Positions 8,407-17,298 of a stretch of 64,000 nucleotides of DNA are shown here, piece after piece. The position numbers and the translations under genes were made by a program. The notes beneath the pieces were generated by a model. That model was not told the origin of the DNA. It saw nothing but the letters and a program-made list of their open reading frames with translations, and ran no database searches. The DNA is taken from positions 62,001-126,000 of the forward strand of contig NZ_BMZP01000009.1 in assembly GCF_014652855.1 (NCBI RefSeq), in the 5' to 3' direction. Positions within the stretch are counted from its first letter, which is position 1. The number at the start of each line of letters is the position of its first letter. The stretch is from Novosphingobium pokkalii (GTDB lineage: Bacteria > Pseudomonadota > Alphaproteobacteria > Sphingomonadales > Sphingomonadaceae).

Positions 8407-9507
8407 ATGCAAGCCTTTCGCGGCTCGATGATCTTCACGGTCGTCTGCCTCCTCCTCGCCGGCGTGCTCGGCTATGTCGAAACCGGCCTGGTCGGCCCGG
8501 CGCTGTCGATGGTGTTCATCGCCGCCGTGCTTGGCGTGATGGAAACTTCGCTCAGCCTCGACAACGCGGTGGTCAATGCCTCCATTCTCAAGGACATGGA
8601 CCCGCTGTGGCAGCGCCGCTTCCTCACCTGGGGGATTCTCATCGCCGTGTTCGGCATGCGCATCGTGTTCCCCATCCTGATCGTCTCGTTCGCGGCGCTG
8701 GTATCGCCGTGGGAAGCGGCGCGCATCGCGATTGCCGATCACGCCCGTTATGAAGCGATCGTGACCGGCGCGCACGTCGGCATTTCCGGCTTTGGCGGCG
8801 CGTTCCTGATGCTGGTCGGCCTGTCGTTCTTCTTCGATGCCGATCGCGAGCACCACTGGATCGGCCTTATCGAACGGCCGCTCGCCGCTTTCGCGCGCCT
8901 GCCGCTGGCGCCCTATATCGTGACTGCCTTGGCCGTCGCGGGACTCTCGTTCTGGGTGCCACACGGCGAGCAAAAGACGTTCCTGATCGCCGGGCTGGCC
9001 GGTGTGGCCACCTATTTCGCGGTCCAGAAATTCGGCGATCTGATGGGCGGCGAGGAAGACGCCGCAACCGGCCAGGTCGTCCGCTCGGGCGCGGCGGCCT
9101 TCGTCTATCTCGAATTCCTCGACGCCTCGTTCTCGTTCGACGGGGTGATCGGCGCCTTTGCCATCACCAACGACATCCTGCTGATCGCGCTGGGCCTGGG
9201 CATCGGGGCGATGTTCGTGCGCTCGATGACCGTGGCCCTGGTGCGCGGCGGGCACCTGAGCGAATTCCGCTTCCTTGAGCCCGGCGCGTTCTATGCCATC
9301 CTGGCGCTGGCGGTGATCATGCTGGTCAGCATCCGCGTCCACGTGCCCGAAGTCGTCACCGGCCTGATCGGCGCGGTGATCATCGGCGCCTCGCTCTACG
9401 CCTCGGTCCGCCACAAGCAGCGCTTTCCCCATGAATACGAGGAAGCGGGCGAGGCCGACGCGATCCTGCCCAGCGGCGATGTGCTGCCCGGCCAGCACAT
9501 CGCGTGA
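8407..9507 (+). CDS. DUF475 family (TerC-like) integral membrane protein
   Basis: The product has 366 residues and about nine predicted membrane helices. Two acidic helix motifs, LSLDNAVVNASI near residue 55 and EFLDASFSFDGVIGAF near residue 240, are characteristic of the TerC superfamily and its DUF475 branch. Relatives are implicated in metal ion (often manganese) efflux or in tellurite-linked membrane complexes; the substrate here is unknown. It has a good ribosome site (GGGGAG) and stands alone between two TonB receptor genes, convergent with the second. Confidence 0.88.
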   Translation: MQAFRGSMIFTVVCLLLAGVLGYVETGLVGPALSMVFIAAVLGVMETSLSLDNAVVNASILKDMDPLWQRRFLTWGILIAVFGMRIVFPILIVSFAALVSPWEAARIAIADHARYEAIVTGAHVGISGFGGAFLMLVGLSFFFDADREHHWIGLIERPLAAFARLPLAPYIVTALAVAGLSFWVPHGEQKTFLIAGLAGVATYFAVQKFGDLMGGEEDAATGQVVRSGAAAFVYLEFLDASFSFDGVIGAFAITNDILLIALGLGIGAMFVRSMTVALVRGGHLSEFRFLEPGAFYAILALAVIMLVSIRVHVPEVVTGLIGAVIIGASLYASVRHKQRFPHEYEEAGEADAILPSGDVLPGQHIA

Positions 9508-9522
9508 GGGAAAAGGACAGCC

Positions 9523-11874
9523 TCAGAACTTCATGTCGGCCAGCACGCCCACGGTGCGCATGGCCTGGGCAGTGAGCCAGGCGGTCTGGTAACTGCCGTT
9601 GTTGCTGATCGCGGTGACGAAGCGGGTGTTGAACAGGTTGCGGGCGAACACCGCCACGTTCCACCGGCCATCGGCATCGCGCACGCCGATCTGGCCGCCG
9701 GCAATGCCATAACCGCGCTGGAACGTCAGCGGATCGTTGTTTGCGCTGAAGTTCACCGAACTGCGATAGTTGTAGTTCGCCTTGATGAAGCCGGTGATCG
9801 CCATGGTCAGCGGCACATCGTAACTGGCGTTGAGCGAATAGGTGAACTTCGGGCTGTTGGGCAGCACGTTGCCGGTGTTGTTGAAGAACCGCGTGGCCGG
9901 CACGGTCGTGGTGGTGCCGGGGATCGTGGTGCTCAGGAAACAGCCCGGCTGCGTGGGATAGTTGCAGGTGCCGTTGGGGAAATAGGCGAACTTGGCATCG
10001 ATATAGGCGGCATTGCCGCTGATCGTCAGGCGATCGCTGGGCCGCGCGGAAAAGTCCATTTCCACGCCGCGCGTGCGCACCTTGCCGGCATTGGCGATTT
10101 GCAGGATCGCCAGGTTGGTGCCGTTGAAGATGAACGGCGTGGCAATCTGCGTCTGGAAATCCTTGATGTCGGTGGTGAAGGCATCCACGTTGAACGTCAG
10201 GCGGCGGTTGAACCACGCGGTCTTGAGGCCAACTTCATAGTTGGTGGGGATTTCCGGGTTGGAGAATAGCGGCTGGCCCAGCGAATAACCGCTGACCAGG
10301 CCGATGCCCGGCCCCTTGTAGCCGCGCGAATAGGTGAAATAGGCCATGACATCGGGGGTGATCTTGTATTCCGTGCCCAGCTTGTAGCTGAAATTGTCCG
10401 CCTTGCGGTTGCTGGGGTAGGTCGTCTGGTCGAACGAGAGCGGCGGCGCGCCGGGGAAGGCATTGTCCGTGGGGCTGACCAGCGTGCGGTTGTAACGGAT
10501 CATGGTCAGGTCATCGTGGGTATAGCGCCCGCCCACGATCAGCTTCCACTGCGGCGTCAGGTTGATGTTGCCCTGGCCGAACACGGCATAGTTCAGCGTC
10601 TGGATATCGGGCTGCGCCTTGCGGCTATAGACCGCAGTCGAAGCCGGCAGGCCCAGTTGCCCCTGCTGCGGATAGGCCGCCTTGAGGTTCTGGTTGAAGT
10701 AATAGAGGCCCACCACGTAATCGACCAGCCCGCGCTTGGGCGACGCCAGGCGCAGTTCCTGGGTCAACTGCTGCTGCGCTTCGTCCGCACCGTTGATCGG
10801 GAAGAACGGCGTGTCGGTAAAGCCGGTGTCGGTGTTGTCGTGCAGCACCCAGCGGCGGAACGCAGTGATCGAGGTCAGCGTGTAATCGCCGATCGACTTG
10901 TCGATCTGCAACGATCCGCCCCACTGCGTCATGTTGAGATAGACCGGCCCGCCCACGTTGGTCTCGCGGTTGTCCAGGCTGGGCACGATGTTGTAGGCCG
11001 CCAGGCGCTGCACCACATAGTTGTTGGCCGCCGCGCCCACTGTGCCGACAATCACCGATTGGCAGCAGGCCGAGGAATGGTGGCCCCAGTCGAACGAGGC
11101 CAGGACCGACAGATCCGCATCGGGCTTGAACAGCAGCTTGGTGCGGAAACCGCCTTCGCTCTGGCCGCCCAGCGTCTGGCCCGTGTATACATTCTTGATG
11201 AAGCCGTCGCGGTGGTTGAAATAGCCCGCCGTGCGCCAGGCGAGGTTATCCGTCAGCGGCACGTTGACCACGCCTTCCAGCTTGGTTTCATTGTCCGTGC
11301 CATAGCTGGCGCGCGCGCTGCCTTCGAACTTGTCGGTCGGATTGCGGGTGCTGATCGAAACCACGCCGGCCGATCCGCCCTTGCCGAACAGCATGCCCTG
11401 CGGCCCGCGCAGCACGTCCACCTGCGCCACGTCCGCCAGGTCGCCCGTGCCCATGCCGGGGCGGCCCAGCACCACGCCATCGACCACCACGCTCACGCTC
11501 TGTTCGGTGCCATCGGCAAAGGCAAAGGTGCCCACGCCGCGCACGGCAAAGCCTTCGCCGCGCACGCTGTTGGATTCCGCAAACTGCACGCTGGGCGCCA
11601 GGAAGCGGATGTCGGTGATATTGGTGAGGTTGGCCGCCTTGAGCATGTCGCCGCTGACCGAGCTGACCGCCACCGGCACGTCCTGCAACCGCTCGCTACG
11701 CTTTTGCGCGGTGACCACGATATCGGTGACCGCCGGCGGCGGGGCGTCTGCGGCCGGAACAGGCGTCGGCGCCGCCGCATGCGCAACGCCGGGCATAGCC
11801 TGAGTCAGGGCCAGCGCCAGTGCGAACAGCGAAATCGAACCCAGCGGCGTGGATCGGGCGAAAATGGATGTCAT
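9523..11874 (-). CDS. TonB-dependent receptor of the malonate locus
   Basis: The product has about 783 residues. I chose the ATG at 11874 because GGGAG lies seven bases upstream and it opens a normal signal peptide (MTSIFARSTPLGSISLFALA.., cleaved near AHA). The plug begins at DIVVTAQKRSERLQDVPVAV, and the protein ends with an outer-membrane-type phenylalanine (LADMKF). It is transcribed in the same direction as madL and madM and lies downstream of them. The 355-base upstream region carries several copies of the GCATAC motif also seen before matB and the malonyl-CoA decarboxylase gene. I infer import of a malonate-containing molecule too large for porins. Confidence 0.92.
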   Translation of the reverse strand: MTSIFARSTPLGSISLFALALALTQAMPGVAHAAAPTPVPAADAPPPAVTDIVVTAQKRSERLQDVPVAVSSVSGDMLKAANLTNITDIRFLAPSVQFAESNSVRGEGFAVRGVGTFAFADGTEQSVSVVVDGVVLGRPGMGTGDLADVAQVDVLRGPQGMLFGKGGSAGVVSISTRNPTDKFEGSARASYGTDNETKLEGVVNVPLTDNLAWRTAGYFNHRDGFIKNVYTGQTLGGQSEGGFRTKLLFKPDADLSVLASFDWGHHSSACCQSVIVGTVGAAANNYVVQRLAAYNIVPSLDNRETNVGGPVYLNMTQWGGSLQIDKSIGDYTLTSITAFRRWVLHDNTDTGFTDTPFFPINGADEAQQQLTQELRLASPKRGLVDYVVGLYYFNQNLKAAYPQQGQLGLPASTAVYSRKAQPDIQTLNYAVFGQGNINLTPQWKLIVGGRYTHDDLTMIRYNRTLVSPTDNAFPGAPPLSFDQTTYPSNRKADNFSYKLGTEYKITPDVMAYFTYSRGYKGPGIGLVSGYSLGQPLFSNPEIPTNYEVGLKTAWFNRRLTFNVDAFTTDIKDFQTQIATPFIFNGTNLAILQIANAGKVRTRGVEMDFSARPSDRLTISGNAAYIDAKFAYFPNGTCNYPTQPGCFLSTTIPGTTTTVPATRFFNNTGNVLPNSPKFTYSLNASYDVPLTMAITGFIKANYNYRSSVNFSANNDPLTFQRGYGIAGGQIGVRDADGRWNVAVFARNLFNTRFVTAISNNGSYQTAWLTAQAMRTVGVLADMKF

Positions 11875-12009
11875 GCGTCTGCTCCCATCAGGCGTTCTTG
11901 TCTTTTTGGCGTGAGAGAGGCGCGTTGCGCTGGCCGCAGGCGTGTTTCCGCCGCGGCAAAACTTGCCCCCATTCACACCCTGCATCCCGTCTTGCCGCTT
12001 GAAAGGCTT

Positions 12010-12226
12010 CGTATGCCAGAACCGGGAAATTCCCATAATCAAGCATACGCTATGCGGCTATTTCGTGATTTTGTATTTCACACTGACGGCGTTGTCAAAC
12101 CGTGAATTGCGTTTTGTATGCCAGATATTCCACTCAGCCGGGCTATGTGCACACAATATGCAATAAGGCCACGCCGTTCGCGCAATCTTGCGCGTCCGAC
12201 GCGGCCCTTTCGGTACATGCGTATAC
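12010..12226 (-). promoter_or_regulatory. Repeated GCATAC operators upstream of the TonB receptor
   Basis: The gap 11875-12229 has no gene. It carries GTATGCCAGA twice (12011-12020 and 12116-12125), a GCATACGCTATGC palindrome at 12043-12055, and GTATAC at 12221-12226. The same GCATAC core occurs before matB and malonyl-CoA decarboxylase. I infer operators for the GntR regulator at 13.4 kb. Known GntR/FCD operators are short palindromes of this size, but the exact site is not proven. Confidence 0.5.
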
Positions 12227-12229
12227 AGA

Positions 12230-12991
12230 TCAGGTCAGCGCGCGCACGATCAGGAAAAAGATCGAAGGGCACACCAGGCAGCCGATGCCGGTGTGGAACG
12301 TGGCGGTCAGCGCACCATAGGGCACCAGCCGCTGGTCGGTGGCGGCAAGCCCACCGGCGACACCGCTGACCGTGCCCATCAGCCCGCCAAAGGCCATGGC
12401 GCTGCGCGGATTGTCCAGCCCGATCAGCCGCGCCACCATCGGCGTGGCGGTCATCACCAGCACCGCCTTGAGCACGCCGGTGGCGATCGACAGCGCGATG
12501 ACGGGCGATGATGCGCCCAGCGCCGCGCCGGTCACCGGCCCGACGATATAGGTGACCGTGCCGGCACCCAGGGTGGTGAGCGAGACGGCGTCGCGATAGC
12601 CGAAGCTCCATGCCACCCCCACGCCGAGCACGAACGGCACGATCGTGCCCAGCGCCAACGCGATCACGCCCATCAGGCCCGCCTTGCGCGCCTCCACCAC
12701 GTCCACCTCGAACGCGGTGGCAACGATGGCGAAATCGCGGAGCATCGCCCCGCCCATCAACGCCAGGCCGGCAAACCCCGGCACATCGGCCAGGCCTTTC
12801 TTGCCGCCCGTCAAGACCCCACCCCACCAGGCGAGCGCCAGGGCCGCAAGAATGGCGATCGCGCTGGCGTGAATGCGCCCGGCGGTAAGATGGCGCGAGA
12901 GCGCGGCGCTCGCCCACATCAGCGCGCCGACCAGGGCAAAGGCCAGGACCAGCCCCTGATCGGCGAGAATCTTCTGCGCGATCTCACCCAT
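12230..12991 (-). CDS. madM: Malonate transporter subunit MadM
   Basis: The product has 253 residues and eight or more hydrophobic segments. It has glycine-rich loops (ALMGGAMLRDFAIVATAF, TLGAGTVTYIVGPVTGAALG, FGGLMGTVSGVAGGLAATD) that match the MadM half of the two-component malonate/sodium symporter. MadL and MadM together carry malonate across the inner membrane. Its start overlaps the madL stop by eight bases, so the subunits are co-translated. The neighbours MatB, malonyl-CoA decarboxylase and a GntR regulator support the assignment. Translation ends four bases after the last GCATAC-type site, so the receptor downstream probably has its own promoter. Confidence 0.9.
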   Translation of the reverse strand: MGEIAQKILADQGLVLAFALVGALMWASAALSRHLTAGRIHASAIAILAALALAWWGGVLTGGKKGLADVPGFAGLALMGGAMLRDFAIVATAFEVDVVEARKAGLMGVIALALGTIVPFVLGVGVAWSFGYRDAVSLTTLGAGTVTYIVGPVTGAALGASSPVIALSIATGVLKAVLVMTATPMVARLIGLDNPRSAMAFGGLMGTVSGVAGGLAATDQRLVPYGALTATFHTGIGCLVCPSIFFLIVRALT

Positions 12992-13349
12992 GGCGGCGGC
13001 CCATCACCCGGCCGAGCACGGCCACCAGCGCGAAGCACAGCGTGACCGCGCCGACACCGGCGATGACCACCATCGGCCCGCCTTCCACCGCCGCCAGCAC
13101 GTTCTGCTGCGCGGCCATGGCCACCACGATCGGGATATACATCACGGCCCAGAATTCCACGCCCAGGCGCAGGCCGGGGGTGAGCTTGCCCTGGCGCGCC
13201 AGCCAGGCCTTGGCCGCGATCAGCAGCAGCATGGCAATGCCCACGCCACCGACATTGGCCTTCACATGCAGCGCCACCCCCAGCACTTCGCCCAGCGCCG
13301 CGCCCAGCAGGGTGCATAGCGCCAGCAGCGCCGTCCCGTAGATTGCCAT
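12984..13349 (-). CDS. madL: Malonate transporter subunit MadL
   Basis: The product has 121 residues with four hydrophobic helices. The region LLGAALGEVLGVALHVKANVGGVGIAMLLLI and the later AVMYIPIVVAMAAQQNVLAAVEGG are characteristic of MadL, the small subunit of the malonate/sodium symporter. A strong GGGAGAGG ribosome site precedes the ATG at 13349. It lies 54 bases downstream of the GntR gene on the same strand and overlaps madM, so gntR-madL-madM probably form one transcript read away from matB. Confidence 0.9.
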   Translation of the reverse strand: MAIYGTALLALCTLLGAALGEVLGVALHVKANVGGVGIAMLLLIAAKAWLARQGKLTPGLRLGVEFWAVMYIPIVVAMAAQQNVLAAVEGGPMVVIAGVGAVTLCFALVAVLGRVMGRRHG

Positions 13350-13403
13350 GCCTCTCCCCTCTCCCGTCTTATCGTGTCTTGTCCGGCGGATCGTGCGGCG
13401 GGA

Positions 13404-14099
13404 TCACCCCCCGCCCATCTCCTCGCGCTTGGCAGTGAAGCGCTCCAGCGCGATCGAGGCGTTGAACATGTGCGCGCGCATGCAGCGCGCCGCTTCCTCG
13501 CCATCACCGCGCATGATCGCACTCACCACGTCGCCATGCTCCTCGCGCGAGCGCACCGGACGCCCGGTCTCGCGCAACTGGGTGCGGCGGAAGGCGGCCA
13601 TGCGATCGCGCAGGGCCATGGCCTGCTCGGCGATGAAGGCGTTGTGGGTGCCTTCGTAGATCACCTGGTGGAACGACCAGTTCATGCGGTCATAGGCGTC
13701 GATGTCCCCCGCCTCGACCATCGCCAGCGAATCCTCGTGAAGCTGCGCCAACCGGCTGCGCTCCATCGGGTTCATGCGATAGGCGGCCAGGCGCACGCAC
13801 ATCGCCTCGATTTCCGCGCTCATCTCGAACATGTCGATGATGCGCTGGGTGGTGAAGCCCGATACCACCGCGCCGCGCCGGGGCCGCATTTCGACCAGGC
13901 CCACGGCGGACAACTGGCGGATCGCCTCGCGCACCGGAGTGCGCGAGGCACCGAAGCGGTCGCCGATCTGCTGCTCGTCGAGCGTGGCGCCGGGCACCAG
14001 GCTGCCGGCAGTGATCTCGTCGGCCAGGGCAATGCGGATCCGCTCGGAAAGGAGCAGGCTCGGGGCTTCCTCGGCCGGGTTCATCGGATTATCCTGCAT
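13404..14099 (-). CDS. GntR/FCD-family regulator of malonate genes
   Basis: The product has about 231 residues. The N-terminal winged helix holds DEQQIGDRFGASRTPVREAIRQLSAVGLVEMRPRRGAVV, followed by an all-helical FCD ligand-binding domain with the metal-coordinating pattern HEDSL / FHQVIYEGTHN / EEHGDVVSAI. This is the organisation of MatR-type malonate regulators and other FadR-group proteins. I prefer ATG 14099 because GGAG lies between it and the in-frame ATG at 14123. It is divergent from matB and probably represses both directions until malonate or malonyl-CoA binds. The GCATAC repeats nearby are the likely operators. Confidence 0.88.
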   Translation of the reverse strand: MQDNPMNPAEEAPSLLLSERIRIALADEITAGSLVPGATLDEQQIGDRFGASRTPVREAIRQLSAVGLVEMRPRRGAVVSGFTTQRIIDMFEMSAEIEAMCVRLAAYRMNPMERSRLAQLHEDSLAMVEAGDIDAYDRMNWSFHQVIYEGTHNAFIAEQAMALRDRMAAFRRTQLRETGRPVRSREEHGDVVSAIMRGDGEEAARCMRAHMFNASIALERFTAKREEMGGG

Positions 14100-14124
14100 G
14101 CGCAATTTTTCTCCACAACGCATC

Positions 14125-14168
14125 TTGCATACACTAGAACGCTATTCAACCATCATGTATGTGCCAGA
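14125..14168. promoter_or_regulatory. matB/gntR divergent promoter with GCATAC sites
   Basis: TTGCATACA (14125-14133) and ATGTATGTGCCAGA (14155-14168) lie between the divergent GntR and matB genes. The first is identical to 18716-18724 before the malonyl-CoA decarboxylase gene. The second resembles the GTATGCCAGA copies near 12.0-12.1 kb. Confidence 0.55.
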
Positions 14169-14235
14169 CAGCGAACGGCGCCGCTGCGCGGCCCCGTTCC
14201 CCGCCCGGCATCGGCGGCCACACAAAGGGATGAGC

Positions 14236-15762
14236 ATGGAGCAGGATCTTTTCACCACTTTCCAAACCCGTGCCCTGGAGGCCCCCGATGCGCCTTTCCT
14301 GATCCTGCCCGATGCTGCCGTGATCACCTATGGCGCCGCGCTGGCACGTTGTGGACAGATGGCGGGCCTGTTCCGCAGCCTGGGCGTGAAGCCGGGCGAT
14401 CGCGTGGCGGTGCAGGTGGAAAAGAGCGCCACGGCGCTGCTCACCTATCTGGCCGCGCAGGCCGTGGGCGCGGTCTATCTGCCGCTCAACACCGCCTATA
14501 CCGCCGCCGAAGTGCGCTTCTTCCTGGGCGACGCGCGCCCCGCGCTGTTCATCCATCGCCCGCAGGATGAAGCGGCCATGGCCGCGCTCTGCGCCGAAAT
14601 CGGCGTGCCGGCCCGCCTGACGCTGGACGCGGACGAGACCGGCACGCTCACCGAGGGTCTTGCCGCGCACGGCCCGGCGCTGGTGCCCCATCCCGCCACG
14701 GGGGATGAGCTTGCCGCGATTCTCTACACTTCGGGCACCACGGGCCGCTCCAAGGGGGCGATGCTCAGCCGCGCCAACCTGGCATCCAACGCTTTCACGC
14801 TGAAGGAGTACTGGCGCTTTTCCGCGCAGGACGTGCTGCTCCATGCCCTGCCGATCTTCCACACCCACGGCCTGTTCGTGGCCACCAACATCACCATCGC
14901 CGCGGGCAGCGCAATCATCCTGTGCCCCAAATTCGACGTGGCCGAGCTGATCCGCCTGATGCCGCGCGCCAGCGTGCTGATGGGCGTGCCCACGTTCTAC
15001 ACCCGCCTGCTGGGCGATGCCGCGTTCACCCGCGATCTGGTGGCGCACATGCGGCTGTTCGTCTCCGGCTCTGCCCCGCTTTCGGCCGAAACCCACAAGG
15101 AATTCTCTGCCCGCACCGGCCATGCCATCCTGGAACGCTATGGCATGACCGAAACCAACATGAACACGTCCAACCCCTATGACGGGCCACGCATTCCCGG
15201 AAGTGTCGGCCTGCCTCTGCCCGACGTGGAGCTGCGCATCACCGATCCCGAAACCGGCGCCGTGCTGCCGCAGGGCCAGGTCGGCGGGATCGAGGTGCGC
15301 GGCCCCAACGTGTTCACGGGCTATTGGCAGATGCCGGAAAAGACCGCCGAGGAACTGCGCGCCGATGGCTTCTTCATTACCGGCGACATGGGCGTGATCG
15401 ATGCGGCCGGCTATGTCTCGATCGTCGGCCGCGCCAAGGATCTGATCATCTGCGGCGGGTTCAACGTCTATCCGGCCGAAGTTGAAGCGCTGATCGACGC
15501 GATCCCCGGCATTGCCGAAAGCGCGGTGATCGGGGTGCCGCATCCCGACATGGGCGAAGGCGTGGTCGCCGTGGTCCAGGCGCGCGATCCGGCGCTGGAC
15601 GAAGCCGCCGTGCTGGCCGCGCTGCAAGGGCAGCTTGCCCGCTTCAAGCAGCCGCGCCGGGTGGTATTCCTGCCCGAACTGCCGCGCAACACCATGGGCA
15701 AGATCCAGAAAAAGGCCCTGCGCGAGACTTATGCCGATCTCTTTGCCGTGAAGGTGGCCTGA
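14236..15762 (+). CDS. matB: Malonyl-CoA synthetase
   Basis: The product has 508 residues and is an adenylate-forming ligase that activates malonate with ATP and CoA to malonyl-CoA in the cytoplasm. The P-loop TSGTTGRSKG is near residue 165, ERYGMTETNMNTSNPYDG in the middle matches MatB enzymes, and the C-terminal lysine is in PRNTMGKIQKK. The start is ATG 14236, with AAGGGA five bases upstream; the ATG at 14230 sits inside that ribosome site. It is followed after three bases by the exported carboxylesterase gene, a notable coupling. With the transporter, decarboxylase and regulator it forms a complete malonate utilisation set. Confidence 0.93.
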   Translation: MEQDLFTTFQTRALEAPDAPFLILPDAAVITYGAALARCGQMAGLFRSLGVKPGDRVAVQVEKSATALLTYLAAQAVGAVYLPLNTAYTAAEVRFFLGDARPALFIHRPQDEAAMAALCAEIGVPARLTLDADETGTLTEGLAAHGPALVPHPATGDELAAILYTSGTTGRSKGAMLSRANLASNAFTLKEYWRFSAQDVLLHALPIFHTHGLFVATNITIAAGSAIILCPKFDVAELIRLMPRASVLMGVPTFYTRLLGDAAFTRDLVAHMRLFVSGSAPLSAETHKEFSARTGHAILERYGMTETNMNTSNPYDGPRIPGSVGLPLPDVELRITDPETGAVLPQGQVGGIEVRGPNVFTGYWQMPEKTAEELRADGFFITGDMGVIDAAGYVSIVGRAKDLIICGGFNVYPAEVEALIDAIPGIAESAVIGVPHPDMGEGVVAVVQARDPALDEAAVLAALQGQLARFKQPRRVVFLPELPRNTMGKIQKKALRETYADLFAVKVA

Positions 15763-15765
15763 GCC

Positions 15766-17292
15766 ATGGCCGGCTTCCCGCTCGACCGCCGCCACGCGCT
15801 GGGCCTGATCGCCGCTGCACCGCTGCTGGCCCGCGCCGCCCCTGCCGCGCTGAGCCCGGCGCCTCTCACGGTCGCGACCAGCGGCGGCCTGGTGCGCGGG
15901 CAAATGGCGGGCGGGGTGCGCGTGTTCACCGGCATTCCCTATGGCCGGGCCGCGCGCTTTGCCCCGCCACGCCCCGCCGCCCGCTGGGCCGGGGTGCGCG
16001 ATGCGACCGGGCCGGCGCCGGTCTGCCCGCAACGGCCGGGCATGATGCCCTTCGCTGGCACGATGACCGAGGATTGCCTGGCGCTCAACATCTGGGCACC
16101 GGCAACATCAGGGCGCCATCCGGTGCTGGTCTATATCCACGGTGGCGGCAACGAGACTGGCTGGAGCGGCGAGGCGCTGACCGCCGGAGACCGCTTTGCC
16201 GCCGATGGCGTGGTCACCGTCACGGTCAACTACCGCGTCGGCGCGCTCGGCTTCCTGGAAACCGGTGCGCTGCTCGGCGCCGCGCATGCGGGCAGCGGTA
16301 ACAACGGCATGCGCGATCTGGTGCTGGCGCTGCGCTGGGTGCGGGCCAACATTGCCGCGTTCGGCGGCGATCCCGCGCGGGTGACGATCGCGGGCGAATC
16401 CGCCGGTGGCAAGAATGTCGGCACGCTGCTGGGCATGCCGATGGCCGACGGGCTCTATGCCCGCGCCGCGATCTTCAGCGGCGGCGGCCAGACCGTGCAC
16501 CCCCGCCCGCAGGCAGAGGCCTTTGCCCGGCTCCTCGCTGAAAAGCTGGGCGGGGCAGACAAGCTGCTGACCGCCCCGGTGGCCGATCTGCTGGCCGCGC
16601 AGGAAGCGGCCAAGGCCGCCTGGCCGCAGAACTTTCCGTTCCGCCCGGTGGTCGATGGCCATGACCTGCCGATGGTGCCGCTGGAGCGACTGCGCGCCGG
16701 CAAGGCGCCGCGCGTACCGCTGCTGATCGGCAGCAATGCCGATGAAAGCCGCGTTTTCGTGACACCGGCACAGGCCGCCGCCCCGCTTCAGCCCCGCGCC
16801 TTGTCCAATGCCACGCTGGCGGACATGGAAACGCTCGACGCGGCCTATGCCCGCGCCTTTCCCGACCTTTCCACCGCCGATCGCCACTGGCGCCTGCTGA
16901 CGGCCGAGGAATATGGCATGCCCTGCCTGCGCCTGGCGCAAGTGCAGGCCGCCCATGGCGCGCCGGTGTGGCGCTATCGCCTGGCCTATCCCGCGCCGGG
17001 CGGCCCGTTCCAGGGCCACAGCCCGCATGTGCTCGACGTGCCGTTCACGTTCGACCACCTCTCCGCGCGCGGCATGGCGCAGTTCTTTGGGCTGACCGCC
17101 GCCGATCAGCCGCTGGCCGATGCCATGCACGGCGCCATGGTCCGCTTCGTCAGCGGCGCCACGCCGGCCGCGCCCGGCCTGCCCGCATGGCAGACCTATG
17201 ACGCCAAGACCCGCGCCACGATGGTGCTCGACCACACCCCCGCCATGGCGAGCGATCCCGACGGGGTGGAACGCCGGCTCTGGGACGAATAG
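15766..17292 (+). CDS. Exported type B carboxylesterase
   Basis: The product has 508 residues. The N-terminus has a twin-arginine-like stretch (PLDRRHALGLIAAAPLLARAA), implying periplasmic or surface location. The alpha/beta-hydrolase core has the oxyanion HGGG, the nucleophile Ser212 in GESAGG, and the typical early motif GIPYGRAARFAPPRP. The family hydrolyses carboxylic esters. It lies three bases after matB in an operon devoted to malonate use. A role in releasing malonate from malonyl esters, for example malonylated plant glycosides, is therefore an attractive inference. A detoxifying esterase is the alternative. It is convergent with the decarboxylase gene, with only six bases between stops. 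Confidence 0.9.
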   Translation: MAGFPLDRRHALGLIAAAPLLARAAPAALSPAPLTVATSGGLVRGQMAGGVRVFTGIPYGRAARFAPPRPAARWAGVRDATGPAPVCPQRPGMMPFAGTMTEDCLALNIWAPATSGRHPVLVYIHGGGNETGWSGEALTAGDRFAADGVVTVTVNYRVGALGFLETGALLGAAHAGSGNNGMRDLVLALRWVRANIAAFGGDPARVTIAGESAGGKNVGTLLGMPMADGLYARAAIFSGGGQTVHPRPQAEAFARLLAEKLGGADKLLTAPVADLLAAQEAAKAAWPQNFPFRPVVDGHDLPMVPLERLRAGKAPRVPLLIGSNADESRVFVTPAQAAAPLQPRALSNATLADMETLDAAYARAFPDLSTADRHWRLLTAEEYGMPCLRLAQVQAAHGAPVWRYRLAYPAPGGPFQGHSPHVLDVPFTFDHLSARGMAQFFGLTAADQPLADAMHGAMVRFVSGATPAAPGLPAWQTYDAKTRATMVLDHTPAMASDPDGVERRLWDE

Positions 17293-17298
17293 GGCGCT

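Noticed and set aside
14146..16032. A 628-residue minus-strand frame opposite matB and the esterase
   Set aside because: It spans two well-supported plus-strand genes and reads as low-complexity Gly/Arg/His sequence.
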